Positions 6,615 to 14,223 of a stretch of 22,403 bases of DNA are shown piece after piece. Position 1 is the first letter of the stretch. Every line of letters starts with the position of its first letter. The notes under the pieces are model-generated. The model made no database searches. It was not told where the DNA came from and saw only the letters and a program-made list of their open reading frames with translations. Source of the DNA: DATFWC01 sp045801465 (GTDB lineage: Bacteria; Pseudomonadota; Alphaproteobacteria; Rhizobiales; Xanthobacteraceae); the NCBI GenBank assembly GCA_045801465.1, contig JBJMSU010000117.1, positions 1 through 22,403 of the forward strand. The letters are read 5' to 3'. The translations under genes were made by a program, and so were the position numbers.

Positions 6615-8798
6615 ATGACCACGACCATCCGCCACAACGCCACCAAGGTTTCCCGCCGCACGTTCATCGTCGGCTCCGCCGCCGGCGGGCTGGCGCTCGG
6701 ATTTCCCTTGCCGTTCGGCACCGCGCACGCGCAGAGCCCCGACGCCGAAGTCAATGCCTGGGTGCTGATCAAGCCCGACGACACGTGCGTCATCCGCATC
6801 GCCCGCTCGGAAATGGGACAGGGAACGCTCACCGGCCTCGCCCAGCTCGTCGCCGAGGAGCTCGAGTGCGACTGGAGCAAAGTCACGACCGACTCGATCA
6901 CCGCCGGCCAGAACCTCGCGCGCAAGCGCGTGTGGGGGGAAATGGGCACCGGCGGCAGCCGCGGTATCCGTACTTCCCAGGACTATGTGCGCCGCGGCGG
7001 CGCCGCCGCCCGCATCATGCTGCTGCAGGCGGCGGCCGACGAGTGGAAGGTGCCGGCGGCCGAGCTGACGGTCAAAGACGGCGTCATCACACACGCGGCC
7101 TCCAATCGCTCCACCACCTACGGCAAGGTCGCTGCCGCGGCCTCGCGCGTCACCCCGCCGGACCCCAAGAGCATCGTGCTCAAGGACCCCAAGGACTGGA
7201 AGATCGCCGGCAAGCCGGTGAAGCGGCTCGACACCGCCGCCAAGCTCGACGGCAGCAAGGTCTACGCGATCGACGTCAAGCTGCCGGGCATGCTGTGCGC
7301 GGCAATCAAGGACTGCCCGGTCTACGGCGGCAAGCTCAAGAGCTACGACGAGGCGAAGATCGCAGGCCGTCCCGGTGTCCGCCGGGTCGTGAAGGTAAAC
7401 GACACCACGGTGGCGGTCGTGGCCGATACGTGGTGGCGGGCCAAATCGGCGCTCGACGCGTTGCCGATCGAATGGGACGAAGGCGCCAACGCGTCGCAAT
7501 CGAACACCCGCATCGCCGAGCACCTCAAGGAGGGGCTGGAGGCGAGCATCACCAATGGTGACCGGCAGAATGGCGACGCTCTCAAAGCCATCGCCGGCGC
7601 TACCAAGACGGTCGAGGCGGTCTACTCGACGCCGTTCCTGGCGCATGCCTGCATGGAGACCATGAACGCCACGGTGCGGATCTCGGCGGATCGGGCCGAG
7701 GTGTGGGTGCCGACGCAGAATGCCGAGGCGTCCCTTGCCGCGCTCTCGGAGGCGTCCGCGGTGCCGCTCGATAAATGCGAGGTGCACAAGCACGACCTCG
7801 GTGGCGGCTTCGGCCGGCGCGGCGGCACGCAGGACTACACGCGCCAGGCGGTCGCCATCGCCAAGGAGTTCCCGGGTGTCCCGATCAAGCTGATCTGGAG
7901 CCGGGAGGAGGACATGGCGCACGACTTCTACCGCCCGATCTCGCAATGCCGGCTCTCCGCCGGCCTGGATGCGGACGGCAACCTCGTCGGCCTGCATGTT
8001 CGCGTCGCCGGTCAATCCATCAATGCCACGCTCAATCCGAACGCGATCCGCGGCGGCAAGGACATGCGCCAGCTGCAAGGACTCTGGGAGGAAGCGGGCG
8101 ATGCCCAGCTCGGCTACAGCGTGCCGAACCTGCTCATCGAGTACGCGATGCGCAACACGCACGTGCCGGTCGGGCCATGGCGCGGCGTCAACACCAACCA
8201 GAACGGCGTGTACATGGAATGCTTCATCGACGAGGTGGCGCGCGCGGCCGGCAAGGACCCGGTCGAGTTCCGCCGCGCTCTCATGGGCAACCACCCGAAG
8301 CATCTCGCCGTGCTCAACGCCGTCGCCGAGAAGGGCGACTGGGGCAAGCCGCTGCCTCCCGGTATCCATCGCGGCATCGCCCAGTTCATGGGCTACGGCA
8401 GCTACTCGGCCGCCACGGCCGAAGTCTCGGTGAGCCCGGAAGGCAAGGTGAAGGTCCATCGCATGGTGCTGGCGCTCAATTGCGGCCATGCGGTCAATCC
8501 CGATCAGATCGCCGCGCAAGTCGAAGGTTCGGTGGCCTACGGCCTGACTGCCACGCTCTACGGGGAGTGCCCGGTCGAGAACGGCCGTATGACCAGCCTG
8601 AACTTCGACACCTACGAGATCATGCGCCTCGCCGAGATGCCGAAGGTCGAGACCGTGATCGTGCCGACCCACGACTTCTGGGGCGGCGTCGGCGAGCCGA
8701 CGATCTGCGTCGTTGCGCCCGCCGTCCTCAACGCCATCCATGCGGCGACCGGCAAACCGGTGCGCAGCCTGCCGCTCAAGAACGTGAAGCTGGTCTAG
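6615..8798 (+). CDS. iorB: Molybdopterin-binding large subunit of a molybdenum hydroxylase, IorB-like, Tat-exported
   Basis: The 727-residue protein has a twin-arginine signal (SRRTFIVGS, RR at 14-15, cleavage near AHA/Q39-40), then an aldehyde oxidase/xanthine dehydrogenase Mo-cofactor domain. Cofactor-loop motifs include EMGTGGSRGIRTSQDY, HKHDLGGGFGRRGG and the C-terminal GGVGEP, whose Glu (about 694) matches the catalytic Glu of the family. The protein is close to the usual length of IorB-type single-chain large subunits. GGGAGG lies 5 bases before ATG 6615. There is no third gene for an FAD subunit, as expected for this class, where electrons leave through a cytochrome c or a membrane partner; no such cytochrome gene is in the window. 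No XdhC/CoxI-type maturation factor is next to it either. Probable role: periplasmic hydroxylation of an N-heterocycle or aldehyde. Confidence 0.92.
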   Translation: MTTTIRHNATKVSRRTFIVGSAAGGLALGFPLPFGTAHAQSPDAEVNAWVLIKPDDTCVIRIARSEMGQGTLTGLAQLVAEELECDWSKVTTDSITAGQNLARKRVWGEMGTGGSRGIRTSQDYVRRGGAAARIMLLQAAADEWKVPAAELTVKDGVITHAASNRSTTYGKVAAAASRVTPPDPKSIVLKDPKDWKIAGKPVKRLDTAAKLDGSKVYAIDVKLPGMLCAAIKDCPVYGGKLKSYDEAKIAGRPGVRRVVKVNDTTVAVVADTWWRAKSALDALPIEWDEGANASQSNTRIAEHLKEGLEASITNGDRQNGDALKAIAGATKTVEAVYSTPFLAHACMETMNATVRISADRAEVWVPTQNAEASLAALSEASAVPLDKCEVHKHDLGGGFGRRGGTQDYTRQAVAIAKEFPGVPIKLIWSREEDMAHDFYRPISQCRLSAGLDADGNLVGLHVRVAGQSINATLNPNAIRGGKDMRQLQGLWEEAGDAQLGYSVPNLLIEYAMRNTHVPVGPWRGVNTNQNGVYMECFIDEVARAAGKDPVEFRRALMGNHPKHLAVLNAVAEKGDWGKPLPPGIHRGIAQFMGYGSYSAATAEVSVSPEGKVKVHRMVLALNCGHAVNPDQIAAQVEGSVAYGLTATLYGECPVENGRMTSLNFDTYEIMRLAEMPKVETVIVPTHDFWGGVGEPTICVVAPAVLNAIHAATGKPVRSLPLKNVKLV

Positions 8799-8867
8799 CG
8801 TTCACATGGCGCGTTCCGGGCTCTCCAGGACCTCGCGTCCGCGGAGAGCCTCGCACGTTGCCATGCC

Positions 8868-8954
8868 GGCCTCGTCTTCTTCGGCCTCACCGTGGTGCTG
8901 CCCGTGCTCGGACACGCGACGTGGCATCTCTATCGCAAGGTCGTGGAATCGTGA
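8868..8954 (+). pseudogene. 3' remnant of a DUF2189-type membrane protein gene
   Basis: Twenty-eight codons read GLVFFGLTVVLPVLGHATWH, then LYRKVVES and TGA. The phrase PVLGHATWHLYRK is the C-terminal end of DUF2189 integral membrane proteins of alphaproteobacteria, which are normally about 250 residues. There is no start codon for it: the frame runs without interruption back to the iorB stop codon at 8796-8798, and only about 30-45 codons separate the two. The rest of the gene has been deleted. It is in the same frame as iorB, which is coincidence or the trace of the deletion. Confidence 0.6.
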
Positions 8955-9017
8955 GCCCGGCCGGCTGATGAGGGTGCGGTGGGCTTCGCCCGCGTGCAGC
9001 CCCCGCTCCGAACATGT

Positions 9018-9635
9018 CTATGCGGCCGCGAGCTCCTGGTCCTTGGATTCCGCGCGTTGCAGTGCCGGGCGTTCCGCCAGACGGCCCGTATAGGCGACGA
9101 ACTCCGGCCGCGGCGGCAGCAGCTTGAACGCCATGCCCCAGCGCAGGCCGGAGCCGATCACCACATCGGCGGCGGTGAACTGCTCGCCCATCAGATACGG
9201 TCCCGCGGCAACCGCTTGCGCGATCACCTCCATCACGGTGTCGTACTCGCCATAGCCCATCGCGGCGCGCGGCGCCGCCTCCTTGCGCGGAAACGCCCGA
9301 TCCTGGATCGCCGGTTCGAGGCAGCTCGGCCCGAAGAACAGCCATTTGAGATAGATGCCGCGGCGTGGATCGCCGATCGGAATGTTCAGCTTCCGCTGCG
9401 GGAACGCGTCGGCCAGATAGGTGCAGATCGCGGCCGCCTCCGTGATCACCACATCGCCGTGACGGAGCGCCGGAACCTTCCCCATGGGATTGACCGCAAG
9501 ATATTGCGGCGCGCGGTTCTCGCCCGCCTTGAGGCTCAGGAGGTGGAGGTCGTAGGGCTCGCCGACCTCTTCCAACATCCAGTGCACGATGGACGAGCGC
9601 GACGGCGCCGCGTGGTAAAGCGTGAGCTTGGCCAT
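9018..9635 (-). CDS. Glutathione S-transferase family protein
   Basis: The 205-residue protein has an N-terminal thioredoxin-like domain (about 1-80) and an all-helical C-terminal domain (about 90-200). LTLYHAAPSRSS places Ser12/Ser14 at the catalytic site; NPMGKVPAL (49-57) holds the cis-Pro; ITEAAAICTYLAD (64-76) is the glutathione gamma-Glu-binding segment, with Ala where Ser is usual. The C-terminal domain has FTAADVVIGSGL, the N-capping-box region. Cytosolic GSTs conjugate glutathione to electrophiles or reduce substrates; this one is of the general bacterial type. AGGAAGGG lies just before ATG 9635; the open frame extends to 9836 without protein character. It is divergent from the unrecognised gene at 9835. 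It could serve detoxification of degradation intermediates, but nothing fixes a substrate. Confidence 0.9.
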   Translation of the reverse strand: MAKLTLYHAAPSRSSIVHWMLEEVGEPYDLHLLSLKAGENRAPQYLAVNPMGKVPALRHGDVVITEAAAICTYLADAFPQRKLNIPIGDPRRGIYLKWLFFGPSCLEPAIQDRAFPRKEAAPRAAMGYGEYDTVMEVIAQAVAAGPYLMGEQFTAADVVIGSGLRWGMAFKLLPPRPEFVAYTGRLAERPALQRAESKDQELAAA

Positions 9636-9834
9636 GGTCCCTTCCTGGGTTTGTCGGCGGTGAGCTAACGCCACATCATGGCGGTTGTGCGAAGCACCTG
9701 GGGAGATTGCGTGCGCTGGCCCGAATGATGGTTGCGGCGGCTGAACACGCTGTCGCGCCGCGCCACTACGGTTAACGAATATTTTCCCTTCCACGGGTAA
9801 TCTACGGATATCCGCGTGATTTAGCGAGATCACC

Positions 9835-10557
9835 ATGGCGCCTGCTCTCCGTGGCCCCCATCATTGTTTCGGCCTGGCGACGTCCGTCGCCGAGATGGTT
9901 TTCCGCTATCTTGGCCAGCGCTGCCAGGCCGGCGGCGGCACGCTTTCGGCGGCCGATCTCGACGCGGCGCGGACGCACCTCATCGGCAGCTTCGCCAACG
10001 GCTTCGGCTTCTTCGAGACCACCTATCAACGCTGCATGGAAGCGAGCGCTCCGACGACGCATGCCTATTTCGCGCGGGACACGATCCTCGCCTCGCTGCT
10101 GCTCGCCTGCGGCCAGAAAGCCGCGCGGCCGGCATTTCCCAATCAGGTGACCCGGTTCGGCGATACCTGGCTCAACCAGTTCTTCGGCGGCGTCGCCCAG
10201 TATATCCGGCAGAACATCAGCCCAACCGCCGACGAACGCCTGATCAAGGCCTATGCCGAAGTCGCCAGCAAGCTCGGGGCGAAACTCACCATTGCCGATT
10301 TGCTGAAGGAAAGCGGCGTCCGCCGCATCCTCTACGAATGCGTCACGCCGTTGGTATCGGCGGACGCGCCGGAAGACATGGCCCTGAAGCTGAGCGACAC
10401 GGCCAGCGAGTACATCGCGACGCAGAGGGGCATTCCCAAGCCCGACATCAGCAAGGTCACCGAGCAAGAGACGCGAAACTTCCTCAACTGGCTGCCGCCG
10501 CAGGTTCAGATCGCGCTCAATGTCGCACGCCCGGCGGCGGACGCCGGCGCCCGCTGA
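9835..10557 (+). CDS. Unrecognised 240-aa protein
   Basis: I do not recognise this protein. It is mostly soluble and predicted helical, with no signal peptide, membrane helix or repeat. Notable segments are TLSAADLDAARTHLIGSF (helix), GFGFFETTYQRCMEAS, AYFARDTILASLLLACG, GDTWLNQFFGGVAQYIRQ, and a charged helical middle (AYAEVASKLGAKLTIADLL). Four or five Cys are scattered without a metal-binding spacing. The plus strand is favoured over the overlapping minus-strand frame (9802-10575), which is Arg/Ala-rich and reads like a shadow. The start at 9835 has only a weak Shine-Dalgarno (GAGAT). Other near starts are possible, since the first 12 residues (MAPALRGPHHCF) look less conserved in character. 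It is followed 170 bp later by the response regulator on the same strand. Confidence 0.65.
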   Translation: MAPALRGPHHCFGLATSVAEMVFRYLGQRCQAGGGTLSAADLDAARTHLIGSFANGFGFFETTYQRCMEASAPTTHAYFARDTILASLLLACGQKAARPAFPNQVTRFGDTWLNQFFGGVAQYIRQNISPTADERLIKAYAEVASKLGAKLTIADLLKESGVRRILYECVTPLVSADAPEDMALKLSDTASEYIATQRGIPKPDISKVTEQETRNFLNWLPPQVQIALNVARPAADAGAR

Positions 10558-10727
10558 GCTTGCCTGCCGGCGCACGAAGCTCCCTCCCGATTTTGCGTAA
10601 AGTTTTATGCTTGCCGGCTACCCGGCAAGAACCGAGATCGCGAGGGGCGCGGCAGCGTCCTGGGGTTTTTACGGTGCGCTAACGGGCGGAGCATGTGAAT
10701 GGCCGCCGCCGATTGAGCGAGGCTGCC

Positions 10728-11279
10728 ATGCACGCACACGCGTCGCGCGACGTTGCAACGCTCCTGCAGTCTCTCAGCGTCTTGGTCGTTGAGGACAATT
10801 CGTTCACGCGCAAGGTCAACCGCGGGCTGCTGGCCCACCTTGGCATCAGGACGATCCACGAAGCCCCCGATGCCATTGCCGGGCTCGAAGCCATCCGCAC
10901 CTGCGCTCCGGACCTGGTGATCGTCGACTGGAACCTGCCCATGGTCAGCGGCGCCGAGCTGGTACGAATGGTACGTTCGCCCTGCACCTTCCCGCTGCCC
11001 GACGTGCCGATCATCATCCTCACGTGTCACGGCGAACGCTGGCGCGTGATCGAGGCGCAGCGTCTTGGCGTTCATGAGTTTCTCGTCAAGCCGGTGTCGT
11101 CGCAGGCGGTCCTCGATCGCATCGTGGCAATTTTTCACAATCCGCGTCCCATGGTGCAGCTCTCGGATTATTACGGCCCGGAGCCGCGCGGAGCATTCGC
11201 GGAGTTGCTGCGCAAACAGACACGGCAGGCGCGGCAGGCCGAGCACGCGCAGCAAGCCCAGCACGCCGCGGCGAATTAA
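10728..11279 (+). CDS. Orphan single-domain response regulator (CheY-like receiver)
   Basis: The 183-residue protein carries a receiver domain at about 16-140: acidic pair E22/D23 (LVVEDN), phospho-acceptor D67 (VIVDWNLP), switch Thr99 (IILTCHGE) and conserved K121 (FLVKPVS). There is no DNA-binding output domain. The tail contains PRPMVQLSDYYGPEPRG and a short Gln/Ala/Arg-rich repeat (RQTRQARQAEHAQQAQH) to the end. Similar stand-alone receivers with the DYYGPEPR tail are frequent in Bradyrhizobiaceae, where they probably act in phosphorelays or by protein contact. No histidine kinase lies in the window. ATG 10728 has GAGG 5 bases upstream; ATG 10695 is possible and would add 11 residues. Its stop codon overlaps that of the convergent SGNH gene in a shared TTAA. 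Confidence 0.9.
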   Translation: MHAHASRDVATLLQSLSVLVVEDNSFTRKVNRGLLAHLGIRTIHEAPDAIAGLEAIRTCAPDLVIVDWNLPMVSGAELVRMVRSPCTFPLPDVPIIILTCHGERWRVIEAQRLGVHEFLVKPVSSQAVLDRIVAIFHNPRPMVQLSDYYGPEPRGAFAELLRKQTRQARQAEHAQQAQHAAAN

Positions 11280-12385
11280 CGTTCCTCGATCGCGTGCGCG
11301 ACGGCATGGGCTGCAACGGCATGCCCATACTCGTTCCAATGACCATCGGAAACGAATTCGAACGGCCGATGATTGATCTTCCATTCGGCACGAAAAACGG
11401 GATGCAGGTCGATGAACTCGAGCCCGTGCTTGCGCGCGAGCTCGGCGGAAAGCTCGTTCAGAGCGAGTGCCGGGCTGGTGCTGTCCGAATACAGGGCGCC
11501 GCGCACCCCGTCCGTGGCGAGGAGCAGCCGCGTTCCACCTTTTTGCACCGCCGCCATTCGGGCGAACACATAGTCGGTCGCGGCCGCGACTTCCGGCATC
11601 TGACGCAACACCGCAGCGACGTCGATGTTGGCCTCGTAGCGTTCGGCGGCAGCCTGGGCGGAGCGCAGAAACAGATCGCGGATGGCGCCGATATGCACTT
11701 GCCAGCGATAATACATGTAGCGACCGATGGCGGTTCGACGAACCCAGTCGGCCGCTCCCGGCTGCCACGGCGTGGGCGGCACTTCTTCGATTACTTTTCC
11801 GTCGGCCACTTTCAGCTTCAAGAAGCTCGACGTGTAGCGTCCTTGCACGAACCGGAACGTCTCGTCGAAGTCGTTGTGGACGAGCACGACCACGATCCAA
11901 TCGGGGCGGTAAAGCAGGACTTCACGTTCGATCATGTGGAGATACTGGCTGAGCGGCGCGCCGCTGATGCCGAAGCGGTAGACTTCGACCGCTTGGCGGT
12001 CATGCGACAGCTCCGTCGCGAGCCGTTCGGCCATGCTTCGGTCATGCGCCACCTGCAGGGCTTCGACCATGCTGTCGCCCACCACGGCCACGCGCATCAC
12101 GCCCGGCCTGCGCTCGACGGCGTAGTCATCGACGCTGGAATTCCAGCCCTGCTTGTTGATGGCAAAAGGAGCGGCGATTTCGTTGCGCACGCGCCAAATG
12201 CCGGATTGGTGCGGCGCGTAGCGAACGAGCCCGTTGTCGAATGCGTTTTCCGGCACGTCGCTCGGAAGCAAGACGAAGCGGAACAGGACGAATTCGCCGA
12301 ACAGGAGGGTGATCAGAAGACTGGCCGCCACCAAGCCGGCGTTGATGGCGGCATGTTTGATGCCGCGCCCAATCCCTCCAGGCAT
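11276..12385 (-). CDS. SGNH/GDSL-family hydrolase with N-terminal membrane anchor
   Basis: The 369-residue protein has one N-terminal transmembrane helix (about 12-40), then a periplasmic SGNH hydrolase domain. Block I is VAVVGDSMVEAL with nucleophile Ser105; block II is GISGAPLSQY; block III is VHNDFDE with Asn171; block V near the C-terminus is SDGHWNEYGH with the catalytic-type His at about 349. SGNH enzymes remove or transfer acetyl or other acyl groups from polysaccharides, peptidoglycan or lipids. The membrane-anchored form with this block I resembles proteins near exopolysaccharide loci, but no glycosyltransferase is present here. ATG 12385 is chosen; the frame extends to 12442, which would overlap the PsiF-repeat gene by 26 bases. 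It is 31 bp downstream of that gene on the same strand, so the two may be cotranscribed. Confidence 0.85.
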   Translation of the reverse strand: MPGGIGRGIKHAAINAGLVAASLLITLLFGEFVLFRFVLLPSDVPENAFDNGLVRYAPHQSGIWRVRNEIAAPFAINKQGWNSSVDDYAVERRPGVMRVAVVGDSMVEALQVAHDRSMAERLATELSHDRQAVEVYRFGISGAPLSQYLHMIEREVLLYRPDWIVVVLVHNDFDETFRFVQGRYTSSFLKLKVADGKVIEEVPPTPWQPGAADWVRRTAIGRYMYYRWQVHIGAIRDLFLRSAQAAAERYEANIDVAAVLRQMPEVAAATDYVFARMAAVQKGGTRLLLATDGVRGALYSDSTSPALALNELSAELARKHGLEFIDLHPVFRAEWKINHRPFEFVSDGHWNEYGHAVAAHAVAHAIEER

Positions 12386-12416
12386 GATTCGCCGCGATCG
12401 CGACCGGGCTGCGTGG

Positions 12417-12653
12417 TCACGCACCTGTCGCGTCGGTGACACACTTCTTCACGTGGCTGTTCTTGGCCGCTCCCGCCAGCTTCTTGTCCTTGGCGTCGGC
12501 TTCGCAGGTTTTCTTCGCGTCGCTTTCACATTTCTTCATGAAGCTGTTGAGCGCCGCACCGGCGAGTCTCTTGTCGGACGCATCACTCTTGCACGTCGCG
12601 TGCGCGCTGGTTGACAGCAGAGCCAAAATGGCGGCGGCAATGATCGGCTTCAT
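12417..12653 (-). CDS. PsiF-repeat secreted protein, 78 aa
   Basis: A signal peptide (1-19, cleavage near AHA/T) is followed by two short repeats, each a Cys pair around a Lys/Ala-rich helix: C21..LAGAALNSFMKKC42 and C50..LAGAAKNSHVKKC71. This is the PsiF_repeat layout, named after the phosphate-starvation-inducible PsiF of E. coli; the molecular function is unknown. The mature protein is about 59 residues, very Lys/Ala/Asp-rich and probably periplasmic with two disulfides. ATG 12653 starts the signal peptide; the upstream open frame to 12887 is spurious. There is a good purine-rich site (GAGGAAAA) just before the start. It sits 31 bp upstream of the SGNH hydrolase. No Pho box was recognised. 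Confidence 0.85.
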   Translation of the reverse strand: MKPIIAAAILALLSTSAHATCKSDASDKRLAGAALNSFMKKCESDAKKTCEADAKDKKLAGAAKNSHVKKCVTDATGA

Positions 12654-12753
12654 GGTTTTCCTCCTCGATGATCGGTCAATCCTGCCGGCCGTAAGCGGCC
12701 GGAACGAGACATCCAGGTCGAGACGCGGCAAGCGGCACCTGGACGGCACCAAC

Positions 12754-12999
12754 TCAACTCGGTTTTCGCGCCAGGGGATAATCGGCGCTCTCGTACAGTT
12801 TTCGAATCGCGTCGCCGTCGAAGCGTTCCTCGTCAACTTCGAGGATCGTGCCGAGAAGAAAGATTGCCGGCATCTCCTCGATGGCAAACCGAATCGCCTC
12901 GGCCGCCGTGTCGAAACGCCGATAGCCGGCCGGCCGGTTGCCTTTCTTGCTCCGGCTCGGGAACAGCTCCGCCGGGGCTTGGTAGTCGAAATTGGTCAT
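12754..12999 (-). CDS. Conserved-type hypothetical protein, 81 aa
   Basis: The small soluble protein starts MTNFDYQAPAELFPSRSKKG. The order of features is: an acidic/aromatic start, a basic patch (RSKKGNRPAGYRRF), a helix TAAEAIRFAIEEMP, a hydrophobic strand (AIFLLGTILEVDEERFDG) and a terminal helix AIRKLYESADYPLAR. I recall very similar short proteins in Bradyrhizobium and other Rhizobiales, with no assigned function. ATG 12999 is chosen over 13023 because the conserved part begins there; AGG lies 5 bases upstream. It is divergent from the binding protein at 13130 and is 100 bp upstream of the PsiF-repeat gene on the same strand. Confidence 0.8.
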   Translation of the reverse strand: MTNFDYQAPAELFPSRSKKGNRPAGYRRFDTAAEAIRFAIEEMPAIFLLGTILEVDEERFDGDAIRKLYESADYPLARKPS

Positions 13000-13129
13000 T
13001 GGCCTATTTAACCACGATAGCAAAGCGAAAGCGAGCCGACTACGGCAGGCTGTCGCGTCACGCGCACCTCTTTGCCCCCGCCCGCGCGGCTGTTAACGTC
13101 CAAAAAGCAACCATCTCCGGGAGGATGAC

Positions 13130-14143
13130 ATGCAACGGCCACGGCTTTGGCTGACGGTCATCAGCGCAGGACTGCTCGCCGCATTTTCCTTATCGGCAGC
13201 CGCGCAGCAGCCGGTGAAAATCCGCGCCGGCTGGGTCACCACGCCGGCGTCCCTCATCCCGCTCATTTTCGCGAAGCCCGGGTTGGCCAAGCATCGCGGC
13301 AAATCGTATGTGTTCGAGCCGGTCTATTATGCGGCTTCGCCATTGCAGATCACTGCGCTCGCCAACGACGAGCTCGACATCGCGGCGCTCGGCTATTCGA
13401 GCTTGCCGCTGGCGGTACAGAATGCCGGTCTCGCCGACCTGCGCATCATCGCGGACGAAATTCAGGACGGCGTCCCGGGTTATTACGCAACCCCGTACTG
13501 GGTGCGGAAGGATTCCGGGATCGGCAAGATCGCGGACCTCAAGGGCAAGATCGTCGCCACCAATGGGCTCGGCAGCGGTGTCGACATCATCATGCGCTCG
13601 GCGCTACGCCAGCACGGGCTCGAGGACAAGCGCGACTACACGGTGATCGAAGCGCCGTTCCCGACTCAGAAAGCGGTGCTGAAGGAGCGGAAGGCCGACC
13701 TGATCGTGACGGCCCTGCCGTTTTCCTATGATCCGGAAATGCTGGACATGGCGACGGTGCTGTTCGATTCGCGCAGCGGCTTCGGCACGGTGGCCCTCTC
13801 GTTCTGGACGGCGCGCCAAGGGTTCATCGCCAAGAACCGCGCCGCGCTGGTCGACCTCCTCGAGGACTACGTGGTTGCGTTGCGCTGGTATCTCGATTCC
13901 GCCAACCACCAGGAGGCCGCCGAGATCACCGCCAATTTCCTCAAGCGTCCGCCCGCGTCGTTCCAGGATTGGCTCTTTACCAGCAAGGATTTTTACCGCG
14001 ACCGTGACGGCGTGCCGAACCTGAAGGCGCTGCAGGACAATGTCGACAAGGTGAAGGACCTTGGATTCATCAAAGGACCGCTGGACGTCGCGAAACACGC
14101 CGATCTCAACTTGGTTGAAGATGCAGCGAAGCGACTCCGGTGA
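13130..14143 (+). CDS. Orphan ABC-type solute-binding protein, NMT1/SsuA-like
   Basis: The 337-residue protein has a signal peptide (1-25, cleavage near AAA/Q) and a type-2 periplasmic binding fold of the NMT1/SsuA/TauA type: strand IRAGWVT, the segment VYYAASPLQITALANDELDIAALGYSSLPLAVQNA, and domain-II motifs IADLKGKIVATNGLGSG and LKERKADLIVTALPF. Relatives bind sulfonates, nitrate, pyrimidine precursors or aromatic acids; specificity cannot be read here. GGGAGG lies 5 bases before ATG 13130. There is no permease or ATPase gene beside it; a strong hairpin follows 30 bp after its stop, so it is a single-gene transcript. It must use a transporter encoded elsewhere or act as a ligand sensor. 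Confidence 0.88.
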   Translation: MQRPRLWLTVISAGLLAAFSLSAAAQQPVKIRAGWVTTPASLIPLIFAKPGLAKHRGKSYVFEPVYYAASPLQITALANDELDIAALGYSSLPLAVQNAGLADLRIIADEIQDGVPGYYATPYWVRKDSGIGKIADLKGKIVATNGLGSGVDIIMRSALRQHGLEDKRDYTVIEAPFPTQKAVLKERKADLIVTALPFSYDPEMLDMATVLFDSRSGFGTVALSFWTARQGFIAKNRAALVDLLEDYVVALRWYLDSANHQEAAEITANFLKRPPASFQDWLFTSKDFYRDRDGVPNLKALQDNVDKVKDLGFIKGPLDVAKHADLNLVEDAAKRLR

Positions 14144-14172
14144 AATCGTGGTGATGAAGCCGCTGGTATGAA

Positions 14173-14197
14173 AGAGCCCGCCGGTGTGGCGGGCTCT
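14173..14197. terminator. Bidirectional intrinsic terminator hairpin
   Basis: AGAGCCCGCC (14173-14182) pairs perfectly with GGCGGGCTCT (14188-14197) around a 5-base loop. It lies between two convergent genes ending at 14143 (plus) and 14224 (minus). The flank reads TTTC in the minus direction and CGATCATTT in the plus direction, so the T-runs are weak, but the 10-bp GC-rich stem and position fit a shared terminator. Confidence 0.8.
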
Positions 14198-14223
14198 CGA
14201 TCATTTGCAAGGGTATGGCTGGC

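Noticed and set aside
6552..8741. 729-codon open frame antisense to iorB
   Set aside because: High-GC shadow frame rich in Arg/His/Asp/Val. The plus strand encodes a clear molybdenum hydroxylase.
9802..10575. Minus-strand frame over the unrecognised 240-aa gene
   Set aside because: Composition is Arg/Ala/Gly-rich as in shadow frames; the plus frame has more normal hydrophobic and aromatic patterning. Not fully excluded.
11294..12439. 381-codon plus-strand frame antisense to the SGNH hydrolase
   Set aside because: No family character. The minus strand has the GDS, ND and DGHWN blocks.
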